NCBI RefSeq assembly: GCF_026914185.1
Contig: NC_070569.1
Coordinates: forward strand, 248,001 to 312,000
DNA length: 64,000 nt
Source: Puccinia triticina
Taxonomy: Eukaryota; Basidiomycota; Pucciniomycetes; Pucciniales; Pucciniaceae
Reading direction: 5' to 3'
The notes beneath the pieces were generated by a model. That model saw nothing but the letters and a program-made list of their open reading frames with translations. It was not told the DNA's origin and did no database searches. Below, piece after piece: positions 52,771 to 64,000 of this stretch (position 1 is the first letter of the stretch; each line of letters begins with the position of its first letter). Both the position numbers and the translations under genes were made by a program.

Positions 52771-55560
52771 TGGTTCCATGATGGCGACACATAGTTGGCA
52801 CCTGAAGATGGCCAATGGGGATGGTACCCTAACAATTCCAAAGGTTCTATTCAGCCCCGAAATGACGGGAACGCTCCTTAGCCTCGGACAGTTGATTGAA
52901 TCCGGTTCCAAACCCCTTTTTCTTCCTAATCATGACTTAATCTTGACATCTTCCTTCGCATCAATAACTGCGCAATACCACAACCGCTCTTGGATCATCC
53001 AACCAGATTCTTTTCATTTCTTCCATCCATCTGCTTACCAAGTCTCAACACGCTTGTCTTCCAAAATCATATCTCCGGCCTATGACTGGCATTGCCGGCT
53101 GGGTCACGTATTGGACAACATAGTGAAGGATTTCCTCCGGCGTTTTGTGCCATCTTTCGATTTATAATCTTGGTTACCTTTCATTTGCAAGACATGCAAA
53201 CAGACGAAAAGTGAACGGCGGAGACATTCCCTACCTGAAGTTATTCCGCGCGACCATCGCCTCGATCCTATGGTCACAGACGTCATGGGACCATTCGACC
53301 CTGACATATCCGGCAATCGCTTCCTCCTCACCGTGCGCGATCACGCTACCACGTATTCCTTTGTTTTTCCTCTCAAATCCCGATCTGAAGTTCCCAACAT
53401 CCTCATTGCACTTGTGAAGAAACTGTTCCTACATTTCAAAACAGCTCCTAAGTTCATTCGCTGCGACAATGCCAAAGAATACACCGTCAAACTTCTGACC
53501 CACTACCTCGACTCAATTGGTAGCAACTTGATCTTCACATCGCCATACACTCCTGAACAAAACGGGGAGGCAGAAAGGCTCAACCGCACTCTTGGCAAAA
53601 TTGCTTGGACGACTCTCACACATTCGGAATTACTGTCGAAGCTCTGGTCATATGCGTACCGGTGCGCATGTTTCCTAATCAACCGCATACCAAATCAACG
53701 TTGCAAGAATACACCACTCGAGTTGTGGTTGGGCCGGCGCCCCGACGCACAGTCCTTTTATCCTGTTGGTGCCCGTGCCGCGGTTCACATCCCGAAAGAA
53801 CGACGCCGGAAACTAGACCAGCGAGGTTGGACGGGATATCTTGTGGGTAATTATCAAGACGACGAGAGGGGGTGGTTTTTTTGGAATCCGCAGACTTCGA
53901 AACTAGTCAACTCTGAGTGTGCTACCTTCCTTGATTTTCAAGGAAAGAACCTATTTCCTGTCCCGTCCGAACTTGCTAACAATACTATTGTTCGTAGAGT
54001 TCTGACCCTCGGCCAAGAACGCACAAAAGAGATCTGCGAAGACCAGGATAGCCAACTTGAAAACCTCCAAGCGATCTCAGATGCTGATATCCCAACAAGT
54101 CTGAAAGCGGCACTACGATCCCCGGCCTCAGAGGACTGGCGAAAAGCATGTTTATCTGAATGGTCACAACTGGAAGAAATCAACACTTTTGATGTGGAAG
54201 AAAAAGACAATAAACATTTGATTGGTACTCGCTTTGTGTTCGATATCAAATGGAACACTGACGGAACAATCAACAAACTCAAAGCTTGGTTTGTTGTCCA
54301 AGGATTCAAGCAACGGATTGGCAAGGATGTTCGATCAACATTTGCTCTGACGGCATCCCTCTCGACTTTGCGGGTCTTGCTAAATCTGGCCATCAGAAAC
54401 AAATGGCTTATCAACTATTTTGATATTACAGGTGCATTCGTGCACAGTCCAATTGATGAAACCATCTATGTTGACCCACCTATTGATCTATTGGCAAAGT
54501 ACTCCAACTCAAAAAGGCCCTCTACGGTACCTGGCAGGCAAGCCAATGTTGGTGGAAACACGTCAAAGGTCTCTTGCACAGCTGGGGTTTTGAATGTGAT
54601 GAAGTCAAAGAGTGTCTTTATTGATACAAAAGGAACGACTTGGTAATCATCGTGTGGATTCACGTGGACAATGGAATCGTCTTTGGAAATCGTCAAGAGG
54701 ACATTGATCTATTCCGTGAAAAGATGGAGTCAAGCTTAAGAGTGAAGTGGGATTCTCGGCCTGACAAACTAGTCAGTGTCCGTCTGGAATATGAAGATGA
54801 ATCAATTCTATTAAGTCAACATTTGTTAATCAATCAACTAGTCAGCAAATACCGTAGTGAAGTCAATCCAAACTTGGTCCCAATGCACAACCCACTACCA
54901 AACAAGAATCTCACAACATCGTGGGGGGAGCCTGTTTTGGCGACTCTCTACCAATCACTCATAGGATCCATAAATTACCTAGCCTTGGGAACCCAACCTG
55001 ACATCAGCTTTGTGGTGAACTATTTGGCACGATTCAGCTTGAATCCAAATGAGTCACACTGGAACTCTTTATTGCATTTAGTTCAATATATCCATACAAC
55101 TCGGTCAAAAGGCCTCCGCCTTCAGCCAATCGGTGATGAACTGGTCACCTGGGGGGGTGAATTTCAACGCTCTACATCAGGGTTCATCATCACGCTTTTT
55201 GGTAGTCCGGTGGCCTGGGGATCGCGGCGTCAGGAAATAGTTGGGACATTGACTTGTGCAGCCAAATTCATCTCACTTGATTTTCTCCTCTTTTTGATTC
55301 AAATTCTAAATTCTCTCAACATCAATCCAAAAATCAAGATCAAATGTGACAATTGTGCCGCAGTTCTAATATCCAACAACAACGCTTCCAAAGGGCGCAT
55401 GAAAAGTTTGGAGCGTAATTTCTTTTTTGTCAATGACGCGGTCTGGGAGCATCAAATCCTTCTTGAATGGGTGGCAACATTGGAAAACCTGGTGGATTTT
55501 TTCACCAAAACTCTCCAAGCAAATCTTCATGCTGCATCAATGGATAAAATCTTGGTTTAA
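52771..55560 (+). pseudogene. integrase, reverse transcriptase and RNase H of copia F, decayed
   Basis: Pre-integrase domain WHCRLGHVLDN near 53091; a frame change near 53160 leads into the integrase core (VTDVMGPFD, CDNAKEY, PEQNGEAERLNRT: D, D and E present). RT starts near 54190 (NTFDVEEKDNKHLIGTRFVF); KAWFVVQGFKQ has Trp where Arg is usual. A frameshift near 54490-54640 deletes or scrambles the RT middle; the catalytic YVDD is HVDNG (54666-54680), so the second Asp is Asn. RNase H is recognisable (CDNCAAVLIS) but degenerate (KSLERNFFFV). Ends TAA at 55558-55560. Confidence 0.85.
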
Positions 55561-55696
55561 TTTCATTTTTTTCTTATCAATCAATTACAGATGTCTTTCT
55601 CTCCTAAAATTTTCCTGTCACAGTTGTTTTCCACATTTCATATTTTTCTTTCAGTTTTGGCTTATTGTACCTGGAGGTGTGGAGTTTGAGGGGGGA

Positions 55697-55795
55697 TGTA
55701 GTGGGGTGGGGTGGACAAACTCCACATTTGGAGTATGGCAGAGGGATCAGGCGGGGGAGTCAGAGCAATAGAGAACAAGCTTTCCAGTCACAACA
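55697..55795 (+). repeat. 3' LTR of copia F, 99 bp
   Basis: Same as 49886-49984 with two differences; followed by the AAAGG duplication. Confidence 0.9.
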
Positions 55796-55800
55796 AAAGG

Positions 55801-56190
55801 AATCCTGAAGCATATTTGATTGCTCTGAAGATCCAATTTTGGATTTTCTGATAATATGCACAATTGAATATCCTATCTGCAACAATTGAGTGGATACAGG
55901 TGCAGGATCTGCAGATATCTGCAGGCTTGTGAATCCAATATCCACAAGGCATGGTGCCTGGTTGTAATTCCTTGGTTTACATTTCTTCTTGTTTTTATTT
56001 TTTATTTTTAAACATTAGTACAGCATAAATGATAAGGATTGGGGAGATGAGACCAGCGCCATTTGAAAGCTGAGATTGAGAAGTGTAATTTGGCTCTGGG
56101 GCAGGTCCACAGGAGCTGAGGGGGAGGCTGGGTGATGCTAACTATTTTTCCTCCAGCTTTGTGATTTCTTTCTCAGCCAGATTTTTGACT
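55801..56190. other. unassigned AT-rich sequence
   Basis: No gene or clear repeat was recognised. Confidence 0.4.
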
Positions 56191-56270
56191 TTGTGCACAA
56201 GTCCCTCGCTGCGGGAGGTGCCGCTTCGCGGCCAGCCACAGCGAGTCTCTGGCAGGGGGGACTTGTGTCA
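56191..56270. repeat. short hairpin-forming repeat
   Basis: TTGTGCACAAGTCCCTCGCTG returns inverted, with a small loop insertion, as CAGCGAG...GGGGACTTGTGTCA. GC-rich centre. A possible tiny MITE upstream of the 56567 gene. Confidence 0.55.
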
Positions 56271-56566
56271 AGTTAGCTGCAGGGCCAGGCGCAAACCACG
56301 ATGGAGCCGACCGAGCTGCAGTTGCGGGCCGGTTTTAGCTGGGAAACCGTCGAACGAGTCCAAAAGTCAAGGGAGATTTGTCAGTACTCCTGATATATTT
56401 CCATCCTCCAATCTATACAAACCAGAACATAATATCTAATGGAGGCTTCACTTCGTTGTATACAGTAAACGTGGTCGGTGTTTTGGAGGGTTTGACCGAT
56501 AAATACAGCTTCGAGCCCGAACATCTTACACCACGCAAGAAAGACCCAAATCTAACTATCGCGCGC

Positions 56567-57694
56567 ATGGCCGGGAAAGTCCAAACCTTCGAGAAACTGC
56601 ATTCGATCTTTCTTCCTTCAATCAGAGACCAGCTGACTTCTCTAGTGAATTCGCTCGACCTGATCGATCCCAAGAAGAACCCACAAGTCGTCACTGATCC
56701 AACTCTAGAGATCTTATCGAATCTCGACAAGACAATAGAGAGTACTGTATCAGCCATCGTCTCCCTCACTCTTGAATCACATCTACCGGACGAAAAGCAT
56801 GACTACGGCCTAGAAAAATTGAAAGTCTTTCGATGCTCTCATCTACACGAGAAAACTCAGCTGGTGGTAGAAGGCTTTGTCTATGAACAGTTATTCCGGG
56901 ATGTAATTACGAGCTTTATCCAATGGTGCGCTCTGGCAACTGTCATGAACGAGGATCAAGCGATGTTAAAGGAGGGATCTGATTTGAGGCGAAGAATCGA
57001 GATCGCTGTAGCTTATCCACAACGTATACTCGATGAAACGATTAATTGGTGCCGAAAATCAGATTGGGCTATCGTCCAAGAAGGTTGGCTAGAAGCATCC
57101 GAGTCATGTGATGAGGCCCTAGAGACATTCATCTGCCGAACTCGACCCACGATCCAATCCACCTCGGAAGCTGATTCTACAAATGATAATGACCAGAGAA
57201 ACGACAACAGAGGGTTTATAGTCGAAGTAGCGAAGTCTGCCATACCGTTGATCAAATTGGCGAGAATCCTGATCAAGAAAACCTCAGGAAAGATCTCGAA
57301 GAAACGACTATTGGTATTGGGTACTACACTAGAACTTAACTCGGAGACAATGACACAGTTGTACCAAACCCCAGGGTCACAATCAATCTTCAGGCTCCAG
57401 GATCTAGCCAACCTCATATACATCTATCATCACACAACCAGAACAACCCCTGTCCCCCTTGAGAAGCGAACCCAAATCCGACAAATAGTCGAAAAAATCC
57501 CAAGAGCAATGGAATCCACCTTGACTGTTCTGCATTCTTGTCTGATTCCCTTCCTGGCCCAAATCGAAGATCAAGATTCACCCGAAACTCACTTGAAGTC
57601 TTTCCTTCCGATCTTAAGACAATCTTGGGATACGGCTAGTGATCATTTGATGGATGTCATCTTGTCCTTCGAAGTTGAGCAAATGGCCATTTGA
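56567..57694 (+). CDS. rust-type hypothetical protein, about 375 residues
   Basis: The first in-frame ATG is at 56567; the frame is open further upstream to about 56378 without an ATG, and GTATACAG at 56459 could be a 3' splice site of a missing first exon (GVLEGLTDKYSFEPEHLTPR would then be coding). The protein is all-helical, soluble, with no signal peptide or membrane segment. Blocks such as FEKLHSIFLPSIRDQLTSLV, AVAYPQRILDETINWCRKSD and FLPILRQSWDTASDHLMDVI match my memory of a large family of Puccinia proteins of unknown function. No stop or frameshift. CpG-containing codons and normal codon use set it apart from the surrounding transposon sequence. Confidence 0.65.
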   Translation: MAGKVQTFEKLHSIFLPSIRDQLTSLVNSLDLIDPKKNPQVVTDPTLEILSNLDKTIESTVSAIVSLTLESHLPDEKHDYGLEKLKVFRCSHLHEKTQLVVEGFVYEQLFRDVITSFIQWCALATVMNEDQAMLKEGSDLRRRIEIAVAYPQRILDETINWCRKSDWAIVQEGWLEASESCDEALETFICRTRPTIQSTSEADSTNDNDQRNDNRGFIVEVAKSAIPLIKLARILIKKTSGKISKKRLLVLGTTLELNSETMTQLYQTPGSQSIFRLQDLANLIYIYHHTTRTTPVPLEKRTQIRQIVEKIPRAMESTLTVLHSCLIPFLAQIEDQDSPETHLKSFLPILRQSWDTASDHLMDVILSFEVEQMAI

Positions 57695-60029
57695 GTTCAA
57701 GTCAAATAGCAACCATTCGGATTGAGGAGGCAATCATTAGTTATCTAAATGTTTATTATTACCAAGAGTTTCAACTCTTGTCAATGTAAATTAACACAAC
57801 AGCAACTTTTAATCAAGCCTGCCACTGCTGCGCATTTTGTTTCTCTTTTTTCACCTCCGCACTTTCATCTCACATGAGAGAGAAAACAAGCAGCATATAG
57901 GACCATGTTCAAAATACCAAATGATTGTTGTTGATGTGATGTGTATCAGAGTATCTTTGCCAATGGCTAGTGTGAATCTGGTAGAAGATTACTTTATTGC
58001 AACAATTATTTAACAAAGAACTCGACAAGAGTAAATACACTTGAGTAACATGAAAAAACAAACAGATTAGTTTTTTATGAATAAATGATAATGATGTACC
58101 GGTAAGAATGCTCTCAGCCATCAATAAAAGTGAGCTGCCGAGTGCAAATATTTTCTTGAAATTTAATTCAGAAGCGGGATGATGCTGATTTGCTTGATTG
58201 CTTTTTAAGCAGTGCTGTGTAAGCAAACCAGCATCCTTTGTTTGAAATGTTAACCATCCTGTCCTGATACAATTTCCCATGAACCTCTTTATTGACCTGC
58301 CACTATGCTGCAGCACTACTGGGGAGAGTAAATCATACAAAATTGAAACCAAAAGATTTCACAGGTGACAGAACTAAGAGTGCATTTCTTATGTGAGCTA
58401 CATGGTCACTTTGAAAAACTCAGAGGCATGAAAGAAAGAAAAAAATGTACCTAAGAGCTTATCTGGGTCCTTCTCTGGTACAGATGAAAGGTAAAGAGAA
58501 GAAAGAGAACAGACTGTGATGCAGCTAGTTGTGCAACATTGTGCTGAGGACTAGAAGTCTGAGTTAAGTAGCTGTTATCATTTTCAGAGCCTTCTCTCCC
58601 CAATCAGTGAGCTAGAGAAGAGAAAGATTCTCTTATGTTGAAATTTAGAATTCATGGGGCTTGGTGCTTAAAGCCTCCCAATACAAGCTGCAAGAAAACC
58701 AGAACTGTATCTGTCTGTGGCATGAAGTAGCCAATTCTCAGATCCCAGTATCTCTGACAGGGCAGAGAAAAAATGCACTTACCTCTGGTGGAGGGATTTG
58801 CTACTTTTGAGGCTCAAAGCTGGCTTTGGGAGTGTGCACACTGTAGAAGGAAGTTTATCCACTCATCAGCTCCATACCCTTTAGCCTATTACAATCTCAA
58901 AATAGAATAAATTACCTGTTTTTTGGTTTGCTTGGGCTCTTTGTTGATTGATGACGTGCCTGTGATAGAGAGGAGCAGAGTTTCAGGTCATGCTTACTCC
59001 AACTGCCTTGGAGTCTCATGATATGCATGGACCTGGAGGTTGAGCAGACTCATCAATAGGCTTAGTTCCTTGCCCTTCCTTTGCTCTGGGACTAAACCTG
59101 AGTCTTGAAAGAAACCAGCAATGAAACCTGCAATGAGAATTCTATTTCTGACTCAGAGAGACTGCAGACTGTCAGTTCACTGCTGAGCCAGAAAAGAAGG
59201 AGATCCATGACTACATACAAGCTTGTCATAGGCTGGATTTCACATGTTGAATTCTTGTGAATCCCAAGGGAGGAGGGGGGTTTACAGATGTGTGGGAGTT
59301 TCCCATGTTTATTTCAAAATGCTTTACTACTGGATAATTTTTTAAGTATGGATGGGATTTGGAGGGCAGTTGTTCCCACTCACCTTTTTATGGACTCATG
59401 TGATTCTTCACTTTTGATTAAAATGCGGAGCTTTTTTTATTTACATATTGATATTCTTACTTTATGGTTTACTTTGTGGCAGAGGTTTCACTCTTTTAAA
59501 GTTGTTTTTGTTGAGGTTTTATGTTTTCTCTGTCTTTTTTTATTTCCCTAATGTTTTCTGTGCTTTCAAACCTATTTCTTAGCTTTCAAAATTCACACCT
59601 TGTGAAATGTTGTCAAGTAGTGTAATCAACAGAGGCAGCAGATGTGGAAAGCTTTCCTCATCCTTCCACATGCTCACACTGTCAAGGGTAGTTTGTTCTG
59701 TGAATACCACTGAATAAAATTCTCAAGCGCGCGGTAGTTTCAGAGGGTTTAAGAGGTAAGCTACAGAAGCTCAAGGACTAAGAATACTAAGTAAAAGAGA
59801 TAAGGATGGATTGTAAGTCAAAGAGAGATGATGGATAATGAGAAAGAGAATAGGGATGAAAGAACATAAAGAAACAAGGAACACCAGGAAAATAAAATAG
59901 TCAGTTGATGAAAAGTGACATCATGCCAGCTCCAGCCAGCTACCCACCATCTATCCAATATCTAACCACTATCTACCCCAATCTCCCAACCATCTGCTCA
60001 AATTAAAAAATTTACCAAGGAGGTCCTGT
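57695..60029. other. 2.3-kb stretch without recognised genes
   Basis: AT-rich with no convincing coding frame. A minus-strand open frame at 57909-58352 starts at TTG and has hydrophobic, non-protein-like composition. Probably degraded transposon sequence, but no ends or repeats were identified. Confidence 0.4.
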
Positions 60030-60624
60030 TCAGTTTTTGATGAGCCAACTGAGCCTCAGTTCTGTCCAGCTGATGCTCAGCTTTGGTACCCAGCTCATAC
60101 TTAGCTTTTTTCCCAGCTCATGCTCAGCTTTTTCACACAGCTCACCCTCAGAATTGAAATAAATCATTTTGACCAGGCCTTACCCAGCTCATGCTCAGCT
60201 TTTTACTAGTCCTGACGCAGCTGATTCTCAGCTTTGTACCATTCCTTGCTCAGCCTTTTCCTAGTCCTGCCTCAGCTAATACTCAGCTTTGACCCAGTCC
60301 TGGGCCAGCTTGCCAGCTGATGCTCAGCTTGCTGAGCATCAGCTGAGCCAGGCCAGGGGAAAAGATGGGCATTAGCTTGGACAAGACCAGAGCTGAAAAT
60401 CAGCTAGGCTAGGGCCAAAGCTGAGCATCAGCTGAGCAACGGGCAAGGCTGAGCATCAGCTGTGCCAGGGCCAAAGATGATCATCAGCTGTGCCAGGGCC
60501 AAAGATGATCATCAGGTGGCTGGAGACAAAGCTGAGAATCAGCTGTGCCAGGGTAAAAGCTGAGGATCAGCTGGGCCAGGGAAAAAGCTGAGCCAAGGTA
60601 AAAGCTGAGCATCAGCTGAGCCGG
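60030..60624. repeat. fold-back array of CAGCTGATGCTCAGC units, left of solo LTR
   Basis: The first half contains tandem variants of CAGCTGATGCTCAGCTTTG, the second half the inverted form CAAAGCTGAGCATCAGCTG, period about 30-40. The switch is a perfect 15-bp palindrome arm pair, CAGCTGATGCTCAGC TT and complement, at about 60310-60342. A final unit lies beyond the solo LTR at 61534-61566. Confidence 0.8.
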
Positions 60625-61533
60625 TGTGGTAAGCCAATCATGAATATGGCACCAAAATCAAAGTCTTTTCCCCTCAATATAACCCTCTCTGGAATACTCA
60701 AGCACCCACCTCCCTTAAGGATCAAGGCTAGGACAACTCATACCCATCAACAGGCCCCCCATTCTCTCTTCACCCTTTTTTCCCACCTTCTGGATACCCA
60801 CCTACACCAACTCAATATTTCTCAAGCACCCAGCTAGGCACAAGTGGGAGAAAGTCACCCATCACACAGAGCCAGACTATTAAGAAAGACCCTGGATATT
60901 CATCACCTTTTCCTCCCTTCCCAATCCAGCATAACAACCCCATCTTGGCATTAGCCACACATGTAATAACCATGGAGATCCCATCTTGGTTAACCCTTGT
61001 CCCCTTTGGTTTTAGCCCTTCCCTTTTCAGGCACTCATATGACATGTAATCCCCTTCTTCTGATGTTTCATTGTCTCTCCACATTTCAGCCTCATTCCAG
61101 AACTTTCCATCCCCATAGCAGTTTCAGCCTCAGCCCCTTGATTGAGAATTTTCACTTTTTCATCTTTTCTTCCAACCACAACTCAGCCCCATAATATTTT
61201 GTATATAGTCTGCCCTCTTTGGCCCCACTATCAGATCCTGTTCCAGCAATCCAGATCACTGGTCACCATTCACTAGCCTAGCTTATGCCATTAAATCAGA
61301 GTGGACAAGCTTGATAAGTCTATGCCAAATATATCAGGTTGGACAGACTTTACATTACCTTTACCTTGCTATTAGATTAGTAGAAATTAAACCCTTAGAC
61401 ATACCTCAAGAATCCTCTATAGCTACACCTTTCCTTAAGAGTCCATACTCTTATATTCCTTTTCTTGTTCACCTGAGAGGCAGCCCTTCAAGCACCAAAT
61501 CCCTCTCAAGCTCTATTCTTCCCTCAGAGTAGT
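60625..61533 (+). mobile_element. solo LTR, A-type relative, 909 bp
   Basis: TGTGGTAAGCC to GAGTAGTTCCACA, the same ends as the LTR of element A. It is inserted in the fold-back array; the flanks read GCCGG and CCAGG, a duplication that would match if one base was lost (array units nearby read GCCAGGG). Confidence 0.75.
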
Positions 61534-61566
61534 TCCACACCAGGGACAAAGCTGAGCATCATCTGG

Positions 61567-62100
61567 TTTTGTCACATTGAGTGATTTGCTCCTGACACCT
61601 TTCATGTGAGCCCTAGATGTGCTGGTGGAGAGGAGCAGCATTGTAGCAGTGTTGGAGCTGAAAACAGAGCTACATCATGTCACTTGCCATCAAATGACTA
61701 ATTTTTTTTCCCTGGTGGAAATATATGAAAGCCCCAATCAAAACCCGTGTTGTAATTGCTTGGGCTTGGTACAGATGAGACAATCTAACCATCAATCTTG
61801 GGTTATGTGTATCTGAAGGATCCTCTTAGTGGCAAGGTCACCTAGCTTTCAAGTGCTCCCCTTGCGTGTTTACTACGCTTGGGCCTTTATTCTCATAAGG
61901 AATGATATTCTTATTTGAGGGAATAATTATTCCCTAAAGATATTCACTAGTCTCAATGGAGCTAGTAGTTATTAAGGCAGCGCACTTGCTATGGGTTATG
62001 GAGTCCTCTTTGGATGCCATAACTGTTCCAAGCTCTTGTTTGCGCTCCTTTTTGGGGCGGGGAGGCAGTACCTTGCTGCACCAGGGGGTCTATAGTTGCC
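61567..62100. other. unassigned sequence
   Basis: No gene or repeat was recognised. Confidence 0.35.
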
Positions 62101-62760
62101 TTATGGCACATGGATGTTGTTGCTCCATGAGCTCAAGGCTGACACACACTCTCTACTGTGACCTGTCTCAGCCTCAGGTGAGTCATCAGTTGTTTCCTCC
62201 TTTCTTCTGTTCTTCCTTCTCTTTTTCTCTTTCCTTTCTCTCATGATGCAATGAAGATCCTTCCACAGGCGCACACTCTCTCTGCTGCCTCAGGATTTTT
62301 CATTGCAACAGTTCTTACATTTTCCATGATGTTTATGAGGAATTAATTGTTTTCACAGTGGAGCTTTACTTTATACCTCTACTTTTGGGCAGAGTTATTT
62401 TTGAGATGTCCATATGCTTATAAATCATATGTTGTATGCTTCAATCAAATCACAACTGATCTTGTATATAATCTACACTGGATTACTGCTGACATTTTTC
62501 CTCTTAGTGAATCAGAACATATATTTCACTCCCAAAGTGTCACAGATTGCCATCCTGTGAACTTTAGGTCCTTTCATCTTGTGTCCCCTGCAACAGTTAT
62601 TTTTTATGTGCTTTTCTTTATTGGAGGACTTCCCGTCAAGTCTGGGAGCCTCCCAGATCTCAATTCACACACCCAAATTCTTAATTTTTTTTTACAAAAA
62701 GGGAAATGTTTTCCTAACCTTACCGTTCATTAATTTCATGCGCACTGGTTGATTTTTGAT
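62101..62760 (+). repeat. LTR-like block D, partial relic
   Basis: CACAGTGGAGCTTTACTTTATACC...GGGCAGAGTTATT (62353-62398) matches the T-rich part of block D copies at 13950-14020 and 44800-44900. Split by mini-LTR L2. Confidence 0.4.
62399..62595. mobile_element. mini-LTR L2, 197 bp, target duplication GTTAT
   Basis: Starts TTTTGAGATG (TGTTGAG with one change) and ends CTGCAACA, flanked by GTTAT at 62394-62398 and 62596-62600. Interior shares TAGTGAATCAGAACAT, CACTCCCAA.GTGTCACA and CTGTGAACTT.AGGT with 52517-52708. Confidence 0.78.
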
Positions 62761-63229
62761 ATAGGTGTCTTAAGGATTGAGAGGGGCATCTAGTGCTCTC
62801 TCAATGACGACAGGAAGTCATCCATTTACCTCTGCTCTGAGCTCTATGGCACTTTGGGGAGAGACAGAGCAGAGTTCTTAGGACCACACGAGCTTCGTGG
62901 GATATTTCTTGCGGGTTCTGTGGACACTTTGTGTGCAGACCACTTCCTCCTACCACATTGGGTACACCACAGCTGAATATTTTTGTCAGCCCTGCATATT
63001 TTGGCTTGACTTCGCAGACGTTGTCTGGCCCTTTTTTTTCTTTTGTTTCTTTGAAAGAACTAGTGCATGCCCTCGCCAATCTTGCTGAGGTTTCATTCTG
63101 GTTGGTTCATTGGTTCAGGAAAAGAAGGTTGGGTGCGTTAAGTTTTGATCCAGTCTGACTGACGGCGAAAGGGTGATAAGAGGAGGACTGAAAGATGGAT
63201 GGTGGTCCCGGATGGTTTGATGGATGCAG
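62761..63229. other. 3' flank of the ankyrin gene, no gene recognised
   Basis: No coding frame or repeat was recognised. Confidence 0.35.
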
Positions 63230-63932
63230 TTACGGAAGGCTCGCAAGGAATCCCACCACCTCCGTCCTCCCGGCCTCCTGAGCCAACTCGATCCCCGTCA
63301 ACCCATCCGTCTCGTCCTTCAATCCCCGATCAACCCCTGCCCCACACAACATCTGTACTTTTTTCAGGTCGCCTGCATCGCATGCTTGGTGGAAAGCTGT
63401 GTACCCCTTTTGTATGTTTTTTTTTTTTTCAAGTTTTTCCGTGATGGTTATATTGATACGGGGAAGAAATGAATCGAGTTCATGACCAACAACCAAAACA
63501 CCCCCAGCTTTCGCTTGAGGGGAGAGAGTAGTGAGGACTTACGTTAAGATATCCGTTAATGATTCTTGAGAATTCCTGAGGGTCAGGATGGTCGTTGGCG
63601 GACTGGCTGAGGAAGAGTTCGAGTTCGGAGTTGGGATGATCGAGGATAAGGTCATGAAGGAGAACGATTCGAGGACGGAGTAGGGGATCGGCCTGGTCGG
63701 ATTGTAGCTGCTGCTGGCTGAGGCCGTGAAGGGAGGCCGGGGGCAATGGCTTTGAGACTGCTGAGCTTCCGAACTTGAGTGCGGTCGATGGCTTGGCTTT
63801 GGGGTTCTTGGCTTCAGTCGACGGCGGCCGGTTGAGCTCTAGTCCATACTCGTCTCTTTCCACTCCCTCTTCCTCCTCTTGCGTCTTCTTCCTGTGTTCG
63901 AACGTCGGGATTGATTTGAGCAGATACTCCAT
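63230..63932 (-). CDS. ankyrin-repeat protein, two exons, about 195 residues
   Basis: Exon 1: 63932-63543 from ATG (MEYLLKSIPTFEHRKK); the frame is open seven codons further up, to a TTG, then stops, so 63932 is the first ATG. Donor AAC|GTAAGT at 63542. Intron 63542-63407 (136 bp), acceptor ACAAAAG. Exon 2: 63406-63230, in phase, ending TAA. Exon 1 has a charged, Glu-rich segment and a helical stretch (LLRPRIVLLHDLILDHPNSE). Exon 2 is an ankyrin repeat: GYTAFHQACDAGDLKKVQML, then DGLTGIELAQEAGRTEVVGF. Ankyrin repeats mediate protein binding; the partner is unknown. It looks intact and is probably a host gene. Confidence 0.75.
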
Positions 63933-64000
63933 CGAGCAAGTTCGCCTCGTCAACTCAATCAGCCCGCTGCAGGCTCAAAATACCCCCGGGCGTACCACCG
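63933..64000 (-). promoter_or_regulatory. upstream region of the ankyrin gene
   Basis: The last 68 bases of the window lie directly upstream of the ankyrin start. GC-rich; no specific element is claimed. Confidence 0.25.

Larger units (their letters stand above)
49886..55795 (+). mobile_element. Ty1/copia element F with 99-bp LTRs, target duplication AAAGG
   Basis: Identical 99-bp repeats (two differences) at 49886-49984 and 55697-55795, starting TGTAGTGGGG and ending CACAACA, flanked by AAAGG at 49881-49885 and 55796-55800. The internal order is Gag, protease, integrase, reverse transcriptase, RNase H: the copia order. The coding region is decayed (stops, frameshifts) and carries two LTR-like insertions (51247-52029, 52517-52708). 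Polypurine tract GTTTGAGGGGGGA precedes the 3' LTR. Confidence 0.9.

Noticed and set aside
57909..58352. Minus-strand open frame of 147 codons
   Set aside because: It opens at TTG rather than ATG, has a skewed hydrophobic composition, and has no splice or homology signal.

Overview
The window looks like a transposon-packed chromosome region of a basidiomycete, most likely a rust fungus (Pucciniales, Puccinia-like). The basis is the short GT-AG introns (55-145 bp) with CTAAC/CTAAT-like branch sites, Ty3/gypsy chromoviruses, hAT and CACTA elements, and one single-exon gene (56567-57694) of a type I associate with rust-specific families. No bacterial-style genes, rRNA genes or CRISPR arrays were seen. 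Host coding content is small: that gene, a two-exon ankyrin-repeat gene on the minus strand (63230-63932), and a few gene fragments that seem to be carried by transposons.

Left part (1-12630): a Ty3/gypsy element (A, plus strand, at least 12.6 kb) whose 5' LTR runs off the window. Its gag-protease frame is broken by a stop codon, a frameshift and two solo LTRs of other families, each with a perfect 5-bp target duplication. pol (5329-8499) is open. Between pol and the 3' LTR lie about 3.2 kb of extra sequence, including a spliced gene in antisense orientation and a 50-bp tandem array.

Middle part (about 14.1-48.4 kb): the oldest layer is one hAT transposase gene (plus strand), now spread over 34 kb by nested insertions. 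From left to right these are: a hAT-like MITE (G) containing a gag-only LTR element (E), which itself contains a CACTA element with 76-bp perfect terminal repeats and a 4.4-kb inverted array of a 173-bp repeat; a second MITE (H) in an intron; a complete 10.2-kb chromovirus (B, minus strand, LTRs differing at one base in 968) with a solo LTR inside its reverse transcriptase; a relic LTR split by a fold-back element and by a 3.4-kb segment with two convergent gene ends; an LTR-like block; and a solo LTR plus an unidentified insertion holding a tRNA-like sequence. Most junctions were placed by finding the target duplication and checking that the interrupted reading frame resumes across it.

Right part (48.4-64 kb): a palindromic 40-bp tandem array, a decayed Ty1/copia element with unusually short 99-bp LTRs (49886-55795) containing two further LTR-like insertions, the rust-type gene, a palindromic array split by a solo LTR, LTR-like relics with a second copy of a 0.2-kb mini-LTR, and the ankyrin gene at the right edge.

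All family assignments are from reading motifs by eye. No database search or alignment program was run.
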